A stretch of 64,000 nucleotides of DNA from Desulfopila aestuarii DSM 18488 (GTDB lineage Bacteria > Desulfobacterota > Desulfobulbia > Desulfobulbales > Desulfocapsaceae). Location: positions 62,001 to 126,000 of the forward strand of contig NZ_FRFE01000016.1 in NCBI RefSeq assembly GCF_900143695.1. The letters are read 5' to 3'. The translations under genes were made by a program, and so were the position numbers. Within the stretch, counting starts at the first letter, position 1. Every line of letters starts with the position of its first letter. This document shows positions 45,745 through 55,459 of the stretch, piece by piece. The notes beneath the pieces are model-generated. The model was not told the DNA's origin, did no database searches, and worked only from the letters and a program-made list of their open reading frames with translations.

Positions 45745-45763
45745 CCGGCACAGTTGGTGCCGG
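45745..45763 (+). promoter_or_regulatory. bSECIS-like hairpin after the selO in-frame TGA
   Basis: A perfect seven-base stem, CCGGCAC/GTGCCGG, encloses the loop AGTTG. The loop starts 22 bases past TGA and has G as its second base, which fits the published bacterial SECIS description (loop 16-37 bases from UGA, G among the first two loop bases). No T-run follows, so it does not look like a terminator. Confidence 0.65.
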
Positions 45764-45792
45764 CCATAAAACACAATGGGCGCCCGTCCCGT

Positions 45793-46710
45793 TTACAATA
45801 ACAAGGCAACGGTCAGGGAGAAAAACGAGAGAATAGTCGAGAGTACGATCGCCGAAGACGCCAGGTCGGTATCGCTGTTGAGCTGGGAGGAAAGCACATA
45901 GATTGAGGTGGCTGCAGGCAGGGCAAGAAAGATCATGCCCACCTTGAACTCAGTGGCGCCGACCCCGACCAGACTATAGCAAACATACCCTATGAGAGGC
46001 AGTACCAGCAGTTTCAGAATCGAGGTCAGAAACGAATTGGCAAAATGGGCCCTGACACCGGAAAAGGTTAGGGCACCGCCGATGGAAAGGAGCGCAAGCG
46101 GCAGGGTCACCATCGACATCAGACTGAAGGTATTATTTAGAAACATCGGGAAACTGCCTATCAGCCGCGAATAGATAAAACCGGCAAGGCAGCCAAGGAT
46201 AAGAGGATTGGCAGCCAGTGCCCGAGTAAGCACCTTCAATCGCCCTCGGATAGACAGTTGTTCACCCGAAAACCAGATGAGGGTAGATACCGCCAGAACG
46301 TTGATAATCGGGATGGCTAAACCGATCAGGATACCGAAGATGGCAATGCCCTTTTCCCCCAGAGCGGTGAGTGTCACCGCTACCCCGATATAGGTGTTGA
46401 ACCGGTAGCAGGCCTGGGAGAAGGTCCCAGCCTGAAAGTCGCTGATACCAAAGAGCCGGATCGAGATCACCGAGAGGAGAAACATCAGCACGATCACCAG
46501 CAGAGTGACCAGATGAAAGCTCCAGTCGATGTTGCCAGCCGCATACGAGGCCCCGCCGATCTTCCAGAACAGCATGACCGGAAAAAAAATATAATAGATC
46601 AGCCGGTCCGACTGGCGCAAAAAGGTTGGATCGGTGAACCCCCACTTTTTCAACAGAACTCCCAGCAGAATGAGGAGAAAAACTGGAAAGAGTGAGTTGA
46701 CAACTATCAC
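45793..46710 (-). CDS. AEC-family transporter
   Basis: A membrane protein of 305 residues with ten predicted helices in two groups of five. The start reads VNSLFPVFLLILLGVLLKKWG and continues with LIYYIFFPVMLFWKI; ANPLILGCLAGF opens the second half. Family members move organic or amino acids. It follows the Lrp-type gene by 33 bases, so that regulator probably controls it in response to an amino acid. Confidence 0.87.
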   Translation of the reverse strand: MIVVNSLFPVFLLILLGVLLKKWGFTDPTFLRQSDRLIYYIFFPVMLFWKIGGASYAAGNIDWSFHLVTLLVIVLMFLLSVISIRLFGISDFQAGTFSQACYRFNTYIGVAVTLTALGEKGIAIFGILIGLAIPIINVLAVSTLIWFSGEQLSIRGRLKVLTRALAANPLILGCLAGFIYSRLIGSFPMFLNNTFSLMSMVTLPLALLSIGGALTFSGVRAHFANSFLTSILKLLVLPLIGYVCYSLVGVGATEFKVGMIFLALPAATSIYVLSSQLNSDTDLASSAIVLSTILSFFSLTVALLL

Positions 46711-46743
46711 GGGCAGCGGACTCCTCCGTTATCGGAACATGGA

Positions 46744-47205
46744 TCAAGCCTCATCAAGCGGCAGCACCGTGGTACTCTTTAACGTTTCCAACACAAAGGA
46801 GGTCCGGATATTCTGGATGCCGGGAATGGCGGTGAGTTTATCATTAATGAACCGGGTATAGCTCGGCATATCCCGCACCGCTACTTTCAACAGGAAATCG
46901 ACATCACCGGTTAGCTGAAAGCACTCCTGCATCTCCTCAAGCGCCATCAACTGCCGTTTCACTTCCTTCAGCGAAGTGATATTATTGAGGCTAACCGAGA
47001 TGATGATGATGGCCAACAGACCAAACCCGGCTTTCTCGCGATCCACCAAAGCCGCATACTGACGGATCATCCCCGAAGCCTCCAACCGTTTGACCCGTTC
47101 CAGCATGGCCGGTGGCGAGATACCGATCTCCCCCGCCAGCTTGGAATTCGTAATCCGACCATTCTCCTGCAGGATATTCAGTATTCTTCTGTCCGTTCTG
47201 TCCAT
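46744..47205 (-). CDS. Lrp/AsnC-family regulator
   Basis: A regulator of 153 residues: N-terminal helix-turn-helix (MDRTDRRILNILQENGRI, then GISPPAMLERVKRLE) and C-terminal ligand-binding RAM domain (TGDVDFLLKVAVRDM, IPGIQNIRTSFVLETLK). The start at 47205 gives the family-typical MDRTDRRIL with GG-rich bases upstream; the frame opens nine codons earlier. It is the first gene of a two-gene unit with the AEC transporter. Confidence 0.9.
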   Translation of the reverse strand: MDRTDRRILNILQENGRITNSKLAGEIGISPPAMLERVKRLEASGMIRQYAALVDREKAGFGLLAIIIISVSLNNITSLKEVKRQLMALEEMQECFQLTGDVDFLLKVAVRDMPSYTRFINDKLTAIPGIQNIRTSFVLETLKSTTVLPLDEA

Positions 47206-47706
47206 ACCCAACCTTTTATCCGCGTGATGCAAAGATTATTAAACCAAAAAAATATTTCAAAAATGAACCGGGGTCACCGAGTCCACCATTGTATTGAATT
47301 TTATTCACTCTTCCAACAAAAATACTTCAATATAATTAGGGAAGCCGCCAAATAAGACCGGGAGCTGATTAATCACTTATTGACTTCATCTTAATAAAAT
47401 TATATAAAATGAGCATACAGGCTAATATGCGGCAACAGCGCTGATCTGGATACGGAATTTCCGGCAAGCAGAGACGTTGATCGTATGGGGTCTGGAGATA
47501 TGTGAACAGCAGAGATGCTGTACATCAAGTGCTCATGGGCGGAGGTTGCTCCTCATGCCATTGATAATAACGTAGTGCTCTTCTTCCTCTTGATAATCTC
47601 TGGCAGGGTAGTGCTGACGGCATCCACGGAACTCCTCGCAACGGTTCCCGCCACAGCCGGTTTTCCCCGACAATCAGGTTATCCTCCTCTTCTTCAACTA
47701 CAATCA
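47206..47706. other. Gene-free AT-rich spacer
   Basis: About 500 bases with no gene I can support. The part at 47233-47430 is AT-rich and includes many TTTATT/AATAAA words, likely promoter DNA for the Lrp-type gene. The open frame that crosses 47515-47880 is the antisense of a tnaA relic and is not coding. Confidence 0.5.
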
Positions 47707-47872
47707 TTGTGGCATTGCAGCCACGTCCATGAGCATTCCCTTCCGGTAGCCGGGCCCACGGGGTCCGGCTACTGCCTTTTTGCCCAAATATTCGATGGAA
47801 CTGATCCGATTGGCGACATAACGTTCATCCATCACTTGATAGAGGTCGATGGCGATGGCATCCATATCTCAA
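47707..47872 (-). pseudogene. Small remnant of a tryptophanase gene
   Basis: Two blocks match the intact tnaA at 53109-54506. Bases 47707-47740 match the region just past its stop codon (GCAGCCACxTCCATGAG). Bases 47793-47872 match its interior near 53515-53595 (the words CGATGGAAC, GGCGA.ATAACG.TCATCCATC and AGAGG.CGATGGC). The stretch between has a deletion of about 400 bases compared with tnaA. It is a decayed former duplicate, no longer coding. Confidence 0.7.
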
Positions 47873-47999
47873 ATGCCTGAGGTGAGGTTAAAATTCCTCT
47901 CGTGTTTGGCCAGAACAGGAAGTAAGGTTTGTAACGATATGCTACACATCCCGAACATTGAATGAAATCTCAAATGTATAGTTTGGCGGCAGGTGATAT

Positions 48000-49623
48000 A
48001 TGGCGGATAATCTGAAATTTCAACTTCTTTTTAAGGATCGCATAGGGATAGTCTTCGATATCGCCAGGCTGATGAGCGAGCAGAGCATAAATATCGTCGC
48101 AATGGAGGTTGAGCAGATAGAAGGTTTTGCGAAAATCTCGATCGAGATTGAAGTAGAAGATCAATTCTTTGACAAGGATGCTCTGATTACCCTTTTTGCC
48201 ACCCTTCCCGGCCTTGAAAGCTATACCGAAGTGCGAAGTCTCCCACAGGAGAAGAGGGAGCAATGGTTTCGCACCTTGTTTGACGGCATGAGCGAAGGCG
48301 TTATGTCTGTTGATGCCAGTGGCACGATTAATACTGTCAATAGTGTAGCCTGTCGTCTCCTAGGGGAAGTTTATGAAAACATTATCGGGCAACATATAAG
48401 CGAATTAAGTCCTAAGGATTCAATTTTGCTGGATTGTATACGAAAAAAAATACCGGTCAGTAGAAGAAAATGGGCGCTTACAAACACGGGCAGAGTTGAA
48501 TTTTACGGATCGGCCAAGCCGATTCATGACTCTCAGGGGAGGTTTGTCGGGGCAGTGCTCCTTATGAAAAACTTGAAAGAGGTAAAAGAGATGGTTGATG
48601 CCGTCTCAACTCCTCTGGAAGTTACTTTTCTCGATTTTATCGGTCAGAGTCCGGTCATTAAGAACCTGATCACTTTTGCCAAAAAAATTTCAGATACTAC
48701 TACAACCGTCTCAATTACCGGCGAAAGTGGAACAGGCAAAGAACTCTTTGCTAAAGCCATTCATTTTGAAAGTGGCAGGAAAGGCCCATTTATCCCGATA
48801 AACTGCGCAGCATTACCCGAACAGCTTATTGAAAGTGAACTGTTCGGCTATGTTGACGGGGCATTTACCGGGGCACGAAAAAGAGGCAAACCCGGTTTAT
48901 TTGAGGCAGCCACTGATGGCACCATATTTCTTGATGAGATCGGCGATATGCCTCCCGGACCGCAGGCTAAAATTCTTCGTGTATTGCAGGACGGACTCGT
49001 CAGGAGGATTGGAGGCTTTGAAGAGATTCCGGTAAATGCCAGGGTAATTACTGCTACAAATAAAGATCTTAAGTCGATGGTGCAGGAGAACCGTTTTCGT
49101 GAGGATCTCTATTATCGTATTAATGTTCTTACGATCCAGATCCCCCCCCCTCAAAGAGAGACTGATGGATATTCCCCTTCTTGCAAGAAGTTTCCTGCAA
49201 CATTTTAATCGAAAACTTGGCAAAGCGGATCAGACGATAAGTAGTGCGGCAATTGCCAAATTGTACAACTCAAGCTGGCCCGGTAACGTGAGAGAACTGA
49301 AAAATGTAATAGAACGGGCCTCGGTGTTGAGTGATTCTGATGAGATTGGCGCGGATGCAATACTTCTCAGTCACGAAACAACAAGCCATGGCAACCGGAT
49401 CAACTCCGGACTCGCTAAGGGGAGCACGAACTCATTGAAAGATATTGTTGGTTTCTATGAACGGGAGATATTGCTCGATACCCTTAATTCAAGTCCCAGC
49501 ATCCGTAAGGCAGCTCAAAGACTATCGATTTCACATACTGCCCTATTGAAAAAGATAGAAAAGTATAAACTACAGTGCGGTAACAAAACGAACCGGTGGA
49601 TCAAAAACGAACCGCAAAATTAA
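48000..49623 (+). pseudogene. TyrR-like sigma-54 activator interrupted at a C9 run
   Basis: The whole gene would encode about 540 residues: ACT domain (1-70, FKDRIGIVFDIARLM), PAS (about 85-190), AAA+ (about 215-455) with Walker A GESGTGKE, the sigma-54 loop GAFTGAR and Walker B GTIFLDEIGD, and a Fis-type helix-turn-helix (IRKAAQRLSISHTALLKKI). Unlike E. coli TyrR it keeps GAFTGA, so it can activate sigma-54. At 49142-49150 nine C bases put the frame out: frame one ends at 49208, frame two carries PPLKERLMDIPLLARS onwards to 49623. Eight C would restore the normal IPPLKER. The break could be real, phase-variable or a sequencing error. It probably controls the adjacent ald. Confidence 0.8.
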
Positions 49624-49723
49624 GTATAAACATATCATTATTTTGGATTTACATATAGGATTTTTGGTAATAAATGATACCATTTCTATATTCTTTTCTC
49701 ACCTGCACATCTCCCTTCTGTCT

Positions 49724-49747
49724 CATAATGAATTTTCTTTCATTATG
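49724..49747. promoter_or_regulatory. Candidate activator-binding dyad upstream of ald
   Basis: CATAATGAA-TTTTCT-TTCATTATG is a nine-base perfect inverted repeat with a six-base spacer, centred about 128 bases before the predicted ald transcript start. The position and form suit an enhancer for the adjacent TyrR-like protein. Confidence 0.6.
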
Positions 49748-49836
49748 ATCGTTCGATAGCAACTATCTGTTATCCCCTTACATATCGATTCATTCCGATT
49801 GCTATCCGTAGATATTGGCAATGCCTTTCTCGCAAC

Positions 49837-49852
49837 TGGCAGGCATCTTGCT
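49837..49852 (+). promoter_or_regulatory. Sigma-54 promoter of ald
   Basis: TGGCAGGCATCTTGCT matches the -24/-12 consensus (TGGCA, ten bases from GG to GC, TTGCT). The transcript would start near 49863 and carry a leader of about 180 bases before the ald ATG. Confidence 0.85.
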
Positions 49853-50043
49853 ATCTCCTTGACTGAACGATGTTTGCGTGCCTTGCAGAAGGTTCGTTGA
49901 GTTGTACGCCAACGCTGTTCACCATTATACGTGTCCCTAGGAGGTTGTCCGGAAAAAGAAATTTTGTCTCAGATCCAGGCATTCCCGGACAGGCTCCAGG
50001 TGAACAGATGGGAAACAGTCCTTTAACCAGGAGGTCAGGAAGA

Positions 50044-51156
50044 ATGAAAGTTGGAATTCTCAAAGAAATTAAAAGTGCAGAAAACAGAGTTTCCATGACT
50101 CCTTCCGGAGTCGAGACAATGCTGGCAAACGGCCATGAGGTTATGGTGGAGCAATCGGCTGGTGTCGGCTCCGGGTTTTCAGACGAGGCCTATCGTGCAG
50201 CAGGGGCAAAAATCGTGGACACCCCTTCTGAGATCTATGGAATTGCCGATATGGTCATGCACGTCAAAGAGCCTCAGCCTTCCGAGTACGATATGGTCAG
50301 GGAAGGTCAGATTGTCTTTACCTATTTTCATTTCGCTCCAGATGAACAACTTACACGAGCCTTTGTCAAAAACAAATCCGTCGCTATCGCCTACGAGACT
50401 GTTGAAGGACCAAAAGGCGACCTGCCACTGCTTACCCCAATGAGTGAAGTTGCAGGACGAATGTCGATGCAGGAAGGAGCCAAGTATCTTGAACGTTTCT
50501 ATGGTGGCAGAGGGCTTCTTCTAGGCGGTGTGACTGGTGTTGCGCCGGCTACCGTTGTTGTTATCGGCGGCGGTGTGGTTGGTACAAACGCGGCACAAAT
50601 GGCCTGCGGGCTTGGCGCCAAGGTGTATCTGCTCGATATGAATCTAGACCGCCTTCGATACCTTTCTGAGATAATGCCGAAAAATTGCTTTCCTATGATG
50701 AGTAGCCCCACGCTCCTGCGCGAGCTGGTTGTAGAGGCCGATGTTGTGATCGGCGCAATTCTTGTGGCAGGGACCAAGGCCCCGAAACTCGTTACACGAG
50801 AGATGTTGAAGTCCATGAAGCGGGGTGCTGTCATTGTTGATGTAGCCATCGACCAGGGTGGCTGCTTTGAAACTTCAAAAGCCACAACCCATGCAGAGCC
50901 TGTGTATGAAGTCGATGGAGTTATTCATTATTGCGTTGCCAATATGCCGGGTGCTGTTCCTGTTACCTCAACCATGGCCCTGACAAATGCAACCCTGCCG
51001 TATGCCGTGGAGATAGCCAATAAGGGCTGGAAGAAATCTGCATTGGAGAACCATGGTATAAAAACCGGTCTCAATATTGTCTACGGGAAGGTCACCTACA
51101 AGGGGGTGGCCGATGCCTTTGGGCTGGACTATACCCCGGTTGAGGAGGTGCTGTAA
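50044..51156 (+). CDS. ald: Alanine dehydrogenase
   Basis: An NAD enzyme of 370 residues interconverting alanine with pyruvate, NADH and ammonia. It starts MKVGILKEIKSAENRVSMTP, has the substrate-binding MHVKEPQPSEYDMV, the nucleotide-binding VVIGGGVVGTNAAQMA and the conserved DVAIDQGGCFETSKATTH. CAGGAAGA precedes this ATG. The frame is open 58 codons upstream to 49870, but that part falls almost at the predicted transcript start and is unlike any Ald. In an amino-acid catabolic cluster, it likely works in the direction of alanine oxidation. Confidence 0.96.
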   Translation: MKVGILKEIKSAENRVSMTPSGVETMLANGHEVMVEQSAGVGSGFSDEAYRAAGAKIVDTPSEIYGIADMVMHVKEPQPSEYDMVREGQIVFTYFHFAPDEQLTRAFVKNKSVAIAYETVEGPKGDLPLLTPMSEVAGRMSMQEGAKYLERFYGGRGLLLGGVTGVAPATVVVIGGGVVGTNAAQMACGLGAKVYLLDMNLDRLRYLSEIMPKNCFPMMSSPTLLRELVVEADVVIGAILVAGTKAPKLVTREMLKSMKRGAVIVDVAIDQGGCFETSKATTHAEPVYEVDGVIHYCVANMPGAVPVTSTMALTNATLPYAVEIANKGWKKSALENHGIKTGLNIVYGKVTYKGVADAFGLDYTPVEEVL

Positions 51157-51428
51157 CTGTTGAGCAGTGCATTACCCGGAGTCTGCGCTCACCTGCGAAC
51201 AATCAGGCTGGATAACATGAAATTACAATAGTTTTCGAGCCTGTTTGTACACCCCTGAAGCACTGCCGGTCAGTTGTATAGCCCCAAGCTTTTCAATACA
51301 GGGACGAGCGACTTATAAAAAAAATGGCAGTAGATGCAGAGGCAGTCGCAAGTAAGCAGCCGAATGCAAACTTTTCTTAAGATTTCAGAGAAGTAAATGT
51401 CAAACAGAAATACATAGGGAGAGAAAGA

Positions 51429-52802
51429 ATGGAATTAATAAGTACTCTAGATGCCATAGTCGGAAAAATAGGTGCCTTTGCCTGGGGACCACCGATGTTG
51501 ATTTTACTTGTTGGAACTGGCTTCTGGTTGACCTTTGCACTTCGTGGACTGCAGTTTAGTAAGCTTGGACATGCCCTGTATCTTGCACTGATTAAACGCA
51601 AGGAAGATACCGACGAACCTGGTGATATCACACATTTTCAAGCTCTCATGACCGCACTTTCAGCAACGGTTGGCACCGGTAATATAGCCGGTGTTGCCAC
51701 TGCCATTGCTGTAGGTGGCCCCGGAGCTCTGTTCTGGATGTGGGTAACCGGTCTTGTTGGGATGGCTACCAAATATGCCGAAGCAGTACTTGCTGTAAAA
51801 TATCGTGTTGTAGATGAAAACGGCGAAATGAGCGGTGGACCGATGTATTACATCTCGAAAGGGTTAAATCTGCCCTGGCTTGGAACCGTTTTCGCAGTTT
51901 TTGCATCTGTTGCCGCCTTTGGTATTGGCAACATGGTTCAGTCCAACTCAGTTGCTGACGCAGTGGAGGCAACCTACCATGTACCGCAACTGGTAACGGG
52001 CGTCATCCTGATGGTTTGCACCGCCGCCGTTGTTCTCGGCGGTATTAAGAAAATTGGTAAGGTCACCGGCGTTCTTGTACCAATCATGATTGTTTTCTAT
52101 ATGGCCGGTGCATCGTATATTATTCTTACCCATATCTCAGCAGTTCCTGCGGCTCTGGTGTTCATCGTCAAGCAGGCATTCAATCCTACCGCGGCAGTCG
52201 GCGGTTTTGCCGGTGCCTCAATAATGCTGGCGATTCGGATGGGCGTTGCTCGTGGTGTGTTCTCCAATGAATCAGGTCTCGGTAGTGCTCCTATCGCTGC
52301 AGCGGCAGCACAAACCAAGAGCCCGATCAGTCAAGCCCTTGTGTCCATGACGCAGACATTTATCGATACCATTATCGTTTGTACCATGACTGGCCTTGTT
52401 CTCATTATTACAGGTGCCTGGTCAAATGGTGAAACTGGTGCTCAATTGACAACGATGGCTTTTGCTGCCGGCATGCCTGGTGGTGCTCATGTTGTGACCA
52501 TTGGTATAATCCTCTTCGCCTATTCGACCATTCTCGGTTGGTGTTATTATGGTGAAAAGTCCATTGAGTATATCTTTGGCGTCAAGTCAGTTCTGCCGTA
52601 CAGGATCGCATTTGTCATTTTTGTTGGTGTTGGAGCTGTAGCCAAACTGAGCCTTGTCTGGAATATTTCCGATACCCTCAACGGATTGATGGCTATTCCG
52701 AACCTTATCGGCCTCCTGTTCCTGACCCCGGTTGTTGTTTCAGAGACAAAGAAATATTTTGATAACAAAAAAGAAAAGGTCTCCGTAACTGTCAAGGATT
52801 GA
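51429..52802 (+). CDS. Alanine/glycine:cation symporter (AGCS family)
   Basis: A membrane transporter of 457 residues with about eleven helices. Family marks are [20 protein letters not shown], the [22 protein letters not shown] region, and [18 protein letters not shown]. It imports alanine or glycine with Na+. GGGAGAGAAAG precedes the start. It lies 272 bases after ald, and that gap shows no clear sigma-54 site. A terminator follows. Import of alanine for the neighbouring dehydrogenase is the simplest role. Confidence 0.92.
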   Translation: MELISTLDAIVGKIGAFAWGPPMLILLVGTGFWLTFALRGLQFSKLGHALYLALIKRKEDTDEPGDITHFQALMTALSATVGTGNIAGVATAIAVGGPGALFWMWVTGLVGMATKYAEAVLAVKYRVVDENGEMSGGPMYYISKGLNLPWLGTVFAVFASVAAFGIGNMVQSNSVADAVEATYHVPQLVTGVILMVCTAAVVLGGIKKIGKVTGVLVPIMIVFYMAGASYIILTHISAVPAALVFIVKQAFNPTAAVGGFAGASIMLAIRMGVARGVFSNESGLGSAPIAAAAAQTKSPISQALVSMTQTFIDTIIVCTMTGLVLIITGAWSNGETGAQLTTMAFAAGMPGGAHVVTIGIILFAYSTILGWCYYGEKSIEYIFGVKSVLPYRIAFVIFVGVGAVAKLSLVWNISDTLNGLMAIPNLIGLLFLTPVVVSETKKYFDNKKEKVSVTVKD

Positions 52803-52867
52803 ACAACTACATAACCTGAAACCAGATCAGAAGATTTCAGGAAAAACAGAAGCAAGTCTCAACCCAA

Positions 52868-52901
52868 ATGGCTCCTTCAGTCTTAAACTGGAAGGAGCCA
52901 T
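52868..52901 (+). terminator. Terminator after the alanine symporter
   Basis: ATGGCTCCTTC and GAAGGAGCCAT form an eleven-base perfect stem, with an inner AGT/ACT pair, followed by CTTTGTC. It lies 65 bases after the stop. Confidence 0.75.
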
Positions 52902-53108
52902 CTTTGTCAGGGGAATATCTTTTTTGCATTTCATAATTTCGGCCTGGTAACGGCAAAGACCCGAGTTTATACCCTTAAGGGGGAATGGCGATAGATCAGG
53001 AAATAAGATATTGCTTTCTAAGCGATTGACGCCAGCCCCCGTTTAGACTCCTGCTTCTGTTTATTGCGGAGGCAATTGCAGCCACTTCCATGAGTATTCT
53101 CAGATCGT

Positions 53109-54506
53109 TTAGCCACCAACAACCGGCTCCATCAGGACAGTGAAATGACGGAGCACCTGAGCCTGCCGGACAATACGATAGCCCGGGAGCTTATCTTTCT
53201 GGCGATCAAGCTCAACAATCACCTCCGCCAGGTAATCCACATGACTTTGAGTGTAGACCCGGCGAGGAAAGGCCAGCCGCACCAACTCGTGGGCAGCCTC
53301 CTTTTCTGAGCCATCGGGCTGCAGCCCGAACATCACTGAGCCGATCTCCACCCCCCGCACCCCGCCAAGCAGATACAGGCCATTATTAAGGCTCCAAGCC
53401 GGATACTCCTGCCATGAAAGGTGCGACAGCATACGCCGGGCATCGAGATAGATGGCATGACCTCCAGTGGGCCGGATGATAGGAATACCTGCATCCTGTA
53501 ATTTTTCGCCCAGATACTCAATGGAACGGATTCTATAGGCGAGATAACGCTCATCCATCGCTTCATAGAGGCCGATGGCAATAGCCTCCATATCGTAGCC
53601 GGCCATCCCTCCATACGTCGGAAACCCCTCCATTAAAATTTCAAAACTGCGGCACTGTTCAGCCAGCTTCGAATCGTTCATGGCCAGAAAACCGCCGATA
53701 TTGGCCATGCCGTCCTTTTTGGCGCTCATTGTGCAACCGTCGGCATAGCCGAACAGCTCACGGGCAATGTCGATGAGCGGCACATTGGCATACCCAGCTT
53801 CCCTGGTTTTGATAAACCAGCAGTTTTCAGCGAAGCGGCAGGCGTCAAGAAAGAACGGGATACCATGCGCTTTGGCCAGTGCACTCACCTTCCGAACATT
53901 TTCCATGCTCACCGGTTGGCCGCCTCCGGAATTATTGGTGACCGTCATCATGATGAGGGGAATCCGGGCAACGCCCTCTTTCTCGATAAGTGCGGCCAGT
54001 TTCTCCACATTCATGTTGCCCTTGAAGGGATGGATCAGCGCCAGATCCGCCCCCTCGTCAATCACCAGATCCCGCGCCTCAGCCCCGCAATGTTCAACAT
54101 GGGCACGGGTTGTGTCAAAGTGATTATTATTGGGGATGATCTTACCGGCACTGGCAATGGCATGAAAGAGAATATGCTCCGCCCCGCCTCCCTGATGGGT
54201 CGGCATAACATGAGCGTAGCCGGTGATATCTTTCACCGCTTCCTCAAACCGGTAAAAAGATCTCGCCCCGGCATAGGACTCGTCACTGGCCATCATCCCT
54301 GCCCATTGCTGCGAGGACATGGCCCCGGTGCCGCTGTCGGTCAACAGGTCAATAAGGATATCTTTGGCCCGCAGCAGAAAGGGGTTATAGCCCGCCTGGG
54401 CCAGCAGCTCTTTCCGCTCTTCCGGGGTAGTGAAGCCCACGGGCTCGACGGAGCGGATACGAAAAGGTTCGACGATGGTTTTGGGTGAAAATGGTTGAAA
54501 GTGCAT
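53109..54506 (-). CDS. tnaA: Tryptophanase
   Basis: A PLP enzyme of 465 residues splitting tryptophan to indole, pyruvate and ammonia. Marks are EPFRIRSVEPV, IDLLTDSGTGAMS, VMPTHQGGGAEHI and the PLP lysine in TMSAKKDGMANIGG. Tyrosine phenol-lyase is the close relative; the Asp in HFDTTRAH, where that enzyme has Thr, favours tryptophanase. No TnaC-like leader peptide was recognised upstream. It converges on the alanine symporter and completes the amino-acid-breakdown cluster. Confidence 0.9.
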   Translation of the reverse strand: MHFQPFSPKTIVEPFRIRSVEPVGFTTPEERKELLAQAGYNPFLLRAKDILIDLLTDSGTGAMSSQQWAGMMASDESYAGARSFYRFEEAVKDITGYAHVMPTHQGGGAEHILFHAIASAGKIIPNNNHFDTTRAHVEHCGAEARDLVIDEGADLALIHPFKGNMNVEKLAALIEKEGVARIPLIMMTVTNNSGGGQPVSMENVRKVSALAKAHGIPFFLDACRFAENCWFIKTREAGYANVPLIDIARELFGYADGCTMSAKKDGMANIGGFLAMNDSKLAEQCRSFEILMEGFPTYGGMAGYDMEAIAIGLYEAMDERYLAYRIRSIEYLGEKLQDAGIPIIRPTGGHAIYLDARRMLSHLSWQEYPAWSLNNGLYLLGGVRGVEIGSVMFGLQPDGSEKEAAHELVRLAFPRRVYTQSHVDYLAEVIVELDRQKDKLPGYRIVRQAQVLRHFTVLMEPVVGG

Positions 54507-54613
54507 GGCTACCCCGCATTTCGATTCTACCGGGAACGCTCCCGGCCAGCGGACAACGTTATGTCATGCTTCGTCCAGTCCTGTCACACCACACGATAAA
54601 GATGCAAATCAGT

Positions 54614-55459
54614 TCAAAGAAAGAAAAAGAGCGTCCCGTTGAAAATCGACCAGGCCAGCACCAGTCCAGTAGCCACCAGGCATAGAATAGCCATGAACGT
54701 GTGGCTGAAACGGTCGGATTTCCGTTCCCGATACCCAAGCAGCATTGCCACCAGCGCACCGGCCGCCATGCCGCCGCCATGGCCCCAGTTGTTGATACCG
54801 GGCACGAAAAAGCCGAAGACAAAGATACTGAGCGCCCAACCACTGATCTGGCTATACACCGCGTTGCCATAGACACCGCCCCGACTCTTGCCATAGTACA
54901 GGGCGGCACCAATAAGGCCACAGACTGCCGCCGAAGCACCAATAGTAAAACGTACCCCCATAAGCGCGGAAAGAACAAAACCGCCGATTCCGCTGAGCGT
55001 ATAGATGGTAAACATCCTGCTGCTGCCGAATTCCTTTATAAGCAACGGCCCTAACTGGTAGAGGGCGATCATGTTGAATACGATATGCAATAGGCTACCA
55101 TGCAGGTAGCTGGCCGAAACAAGCGACCACCAGGCGTGGAGTTGAAAAATCGGGATGGTACCGGTAGAACCCAGCACCAAAAGACTGCTGTTGCTGGGCG
55201 AAAGCAGATGAAAGGGACTGCCGCCATAGGCCGCAAAACGCGGATCTATGAAGATGGAAAGAACGAACATGACAACATTACAGGTAATAATGAGCCGAAT
55301 GATGTCGTTTCCGTCACCGAACAATCTGGCAATACTGCCATTCTTCCATGGTGAACCCGGCCGGGAAAGCCCGCAATGAGGGCAGGCTGCAGCGGCGCGG
55401 CTTACCAGTCTCCTGCAGTTGGGGCAGAGCAGAGAACTTCTCTCAGTTGATGCATTCAT
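54614..55459 (-). CDS. Rhomboid protease with N-terminal zinc ribbon
   Basis: A membrane serine protease of 281 residues. The N-terminus has a zinc-ribbon of two Cys pairs (Cys12/15 and Cys26/29, LCPNC and ACPHCG). Six or seven helices follow; the catalytic Ser176 is in TIGASAAVCG and His227 in NNWGHGGGMAAG. The helix-4 phrase HGSLLHIVFNM matches the rhomboid HxxxxHxxxN pattern. Substrates are unknown. Confidence 0.9.
   Translation of the reverse strand: MNASTERSSLLCPNCRRLVSRAAAACPHCGLSRPGSPWKNGSIARLFGDGNDIIRLIITCNVVMFVLSIFIDPRFAAYGGSPFHLLSPSNSSLLVLGSTGTIPIFQLHAWWSLVSASYLHGSLLHIVFNMIALYQLGPLLIKEFGSSRMFTIYTLSGIGGFVLSALMGVRFTIGASAAVCGLIGAALYYGKSRGGVYGNAVYSQISGWALSIFVFGFFVPGINNWGHGGGMAAGALVAMLLGYRERKSDRFSHTFMAILCLVATGLVLAWSIFNGTLFFFL

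Noticed and set aside
45727-45763. Hairpin after selO as an ordinary terminator
   Set aside because: No T-run follows, and the position after an in-frame TGA with a conserved S-S-stop fits bSECIS better.
49870-50043. In-frame upstream extension of ald (58 codons)
   Set aside because: It begins seven bases from the predicted transcript start, has no ribosome site and no Ald-like sequence; the ATG at 50044 has both.
54507-54610. Sigma-54-like GG-N10-GC upstream of tnaA
   Set aside because: Only the GG and GC positions match; the flanking consensus (TGGCAC, TTGC) is absent.
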